This document shows positions 5,137 through 6,520 of a stretch of 6,520 nucleotides of DNA, one piece after another. This DNA comes from Chitinophagaceae bacterium (GTDB taxonomy: Bacteria; Bacteroidota; Bacteroidia; Chitinophagales; Chitinophagaceae), in the NCBI GenBank assembly GCA_019747455.1, contig JAIEQT010000444.1, positions 1 to 6,520 of the forward strand, in the 5' to 3' direction. Under the pieces are notes generated by a model. That model ran no database searches. It was not told the DNA's origin and saw nothing but the letters and a program-made list of their open reading frames with translations. Every line of letters starts with the position of its first letter. Position 1 is the stretch's first letter. The position numbers were made by a program, and so were the translations under genes.

Positions 5137-6520
5137 CGTTCTCTTTACTTCTTCTTCCTCAAATGCTTCCACGATATCGCCTACTTTAATATCATTATAA
5201 TTTTTAATAGTTAAGCCGCACTCCATATTAGAAGATACCTCTTTGGCATCGTCTTTATATCGCTTTAAGCTGCCCAATTCCGCGCTTTGTCCTTCTCCTT
5301 TCGGATACTCCACAATACCATCGCGGATGATCCGAATCTTGCTATTGCGCGAAATTTTTCCATCTAATACAAAACATCCGGCTACGGTAGCTTTATCAAA
5401 TTTATACACTTCGCGTACTTCCACATTAGCCACAATCTTCTCTTGGAATTTCGGCTCCAACATACCCTCCATGGCGCTCTTAATTTCATCAATGGCGGTA
5501 TAGATAATGGAGTAAAGTTTTATTTGAACGCCTTCTGTTTCTGCGAGCTTATTGGCTTGCATAGACGGACGAACATTAAAGCCGATAATAATAGCATCAG
5601 AAGCTGTTGCCAATAACACATCGCTTTCAGAGATTTGTCCAACCCCCTTATGAACAACGCGTACCGCAATTTCCTCCGTAGATAGTTTTTGCAATGAATC
5701 ACTCAATGCTTCTACCGAACCATCCACATCTCCTTTAATGATGATGTTCAATTCTTTGAAATTACCTAATGCCAATCGGCGACCAATTTCATCGAGTGTA
5801 ATATGTTTACGTGCCCGTAATCCTTGCTCACGCAATATTTGCGCGCGCTTAACCGCTACTTCTTTAGCCTCTGCTTCATCTTCATACACTTTAAATTTCT
5901 CTCCGGCTTGCGGCGCCCCATTCAATCCTAATATTACAACAGGTGTAGAAGGTGGTGCCTCATCTATGCGTACATTACGTTCATTAAACATAGCTTTTAC
6001 GCGTCCGTAGAATTGTCCGGATACGATTAGATCACCCTGCTTCAAGGTTCCGTTTTGTACAAGTATAGTGGCAACATATCCTCTGCCCTTATCTAACGAA
6101 GCTTCAATGATAGTACCGCTGGCTTCTCTGTTAGGATTGGCTTTTAAGTCTAATATTTCTGCCTCTAATAATACTTTTTCTAATAATGTATCTACATGTA
6201 ACCCTTGCTTCGCAGATAATTCTTGGTTTTGGAATTTGCCGCCCCAGGCTTCTACGAGAATATTCATTTGTGATAACTGCTCATATATTTTTTGCGGATT
6301 AGCGCCATCTTTATCAATCTTATTCACCGCAAAAATCATGGGAACACCTGCAGCTTGTGCGTGACTGATCGCTTCTTTAGTTTGGGGCATCACAGCATCA
6401 TCGGCAGCCACTACAATAATAGCGATATCGGTAATTTTTGCACCACGCGCTCGCATAGCGGTGAATGCCTCGTGACCCGGTGTATCTAAGAAAGTGATAG
6501 CCTTACCGGAGGGAAGGGTA
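5131..6520 (-). CDS. infB: Translation initiation factor IF-2, C-terminal part (5' end outside window)
   Basis: The reading frame is open to the window edge, giving 462 residues that begin [20 protein letters not shown], so the Met at 6456 is internal. IF-2 is the cytosolic GTPase that places initiator fMet-tRNA on the 30S subunit and promotes subunit joining. Visible GTPase motifs are G3 DTPGH (12-16), G4 NKID (66-69) and G5 SAK (102-104). Domain II follows ([28 protein letters not shown]), then domain III with [14 protein letters not shown] at about 259-272, then the C-terminal beta-barrels that bind fMet-tRNA, with [21 protein letters not shown] and ending at EEEEVKRTL. The N-terminal region and the G1 P-loop lie upstream of the window. 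No frameshift or missing motif is seen in this part. Confidence 0.98.
   Translation of the reverse strand, partial: TLPSGKAITFLDTPGHEAFTAMRARGAKITDIAIIVVAADDAVMPQTKEAISHAQAAGVPMIFAVNKIDKDGANPQKIYEQLSQMNILVEAWGGKFQNQELSAKQGLHVDTLLEKVLLEAEILDLKANPNREASGTIIEASLDKGRGYVATILVQNGTLKQGDLIVSGQFYGRVKAMFNERNVRIDEAPPSTPVVILGLNGAPQAGEKFKVYEDEAEAKEVAVKRAQILREQGLRARKHITLDEIGRRLALGNFKELNIIIKGDVDGSVEALSDSLQKLSTEEIAVRVVHKGVGQISESDVLLATASDAIIIGFNVRPSMQANKLAETEGVQIKLYSIIYTAIDEIKSAMEGMLEPKFQEKIVANVEVREVYKFDKATVAGCFVLDGKISRNSKIRIIRDGIVEYPKGEGQSAELGSLKRYKDDAKEVSSNMECGLTIKNYNDIKVGDIVEAFEEEEVKRTL

Noticed and set aside
6456..6520. Apparent start of a shorter IF-2 at the Met at 6456
   Set aside because: The frame continues upstream through the conserved G3 motif DTPGHEAFT to the window edge, so the Met is internal.

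Overview
The window looks like an ordinary chromosomal stretch from a member of the Bacteroidota, most likely a Chitinophagaceae-like or related environmental lineage. The grounds are moderate-to-low GC, no Shine-Dalgarno sequences ahead of the genes, two exact TAnnTTTG (-7 type) promoter elements, a SurA-like chaperone with two parvulin domains, and a PurF-type amidotransferase beginning MSDEIKHECG with an internal catalytic Cys. The family-level placement is inference. All seven genes lie on the minus strand, so transcription runs from high to low coordinates.

In transcription order: the C-terminal 462 residues of translation initiation factor IF-2 (infB, 6520-5131, cut by the window edge); a secreted SurA-like periplasmic chaperone/peptidyl-prolyl isomerase (5057-3660); a MarR-family regulator (3527-3072, proposed GTG start); a pirin-family cupin (3026-2154); a cytoplasmic YceI-family protein (2049-1522); an NADPH-dependent FMN reductase-like flavoprotein (1475-912); and the N-terminal 285 residues of a PurF-like class-II glutamine amidotransferase (857-1, cut by the window edge).

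The middle four genes (marR, pirin, yceI, FMN reductase) form a compact accessory cassette between housekeeping genes, with gaps of about 45 to 105 bp. An identical 16-bp sequence containing the perfect palindrome ATGTATATACAT occurs exactly twice: over the marR promoter, where it expands into a 26-bp near-perfect palindrome covering the -7 element, and in the marR-pirin gap 14 bp before the pirin start. The simplest reading is a self-repressing MarR regulator that also controls pirin and perhaps the whole set, a small redox, electrophile or quinone response module closed by a hairpin terminator at 900-869. The inducer is unknown.

Non-coding points of interest are two opposed arrays of a degenerate TAGTCAA heptamer between pirin and yceI, a strong hairpin plus T-tract only 11 bp ahead of the purF-like start, and candidate Bacteroidota promoters before marR, the FMN reductase and, more weakly, surA. 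There is no gene-free stretch over 300 bp, and I see no RNA gene, CRISPR array or insertion sequence. The window is mostly ordinary; the MarR operator pair is its best lead.
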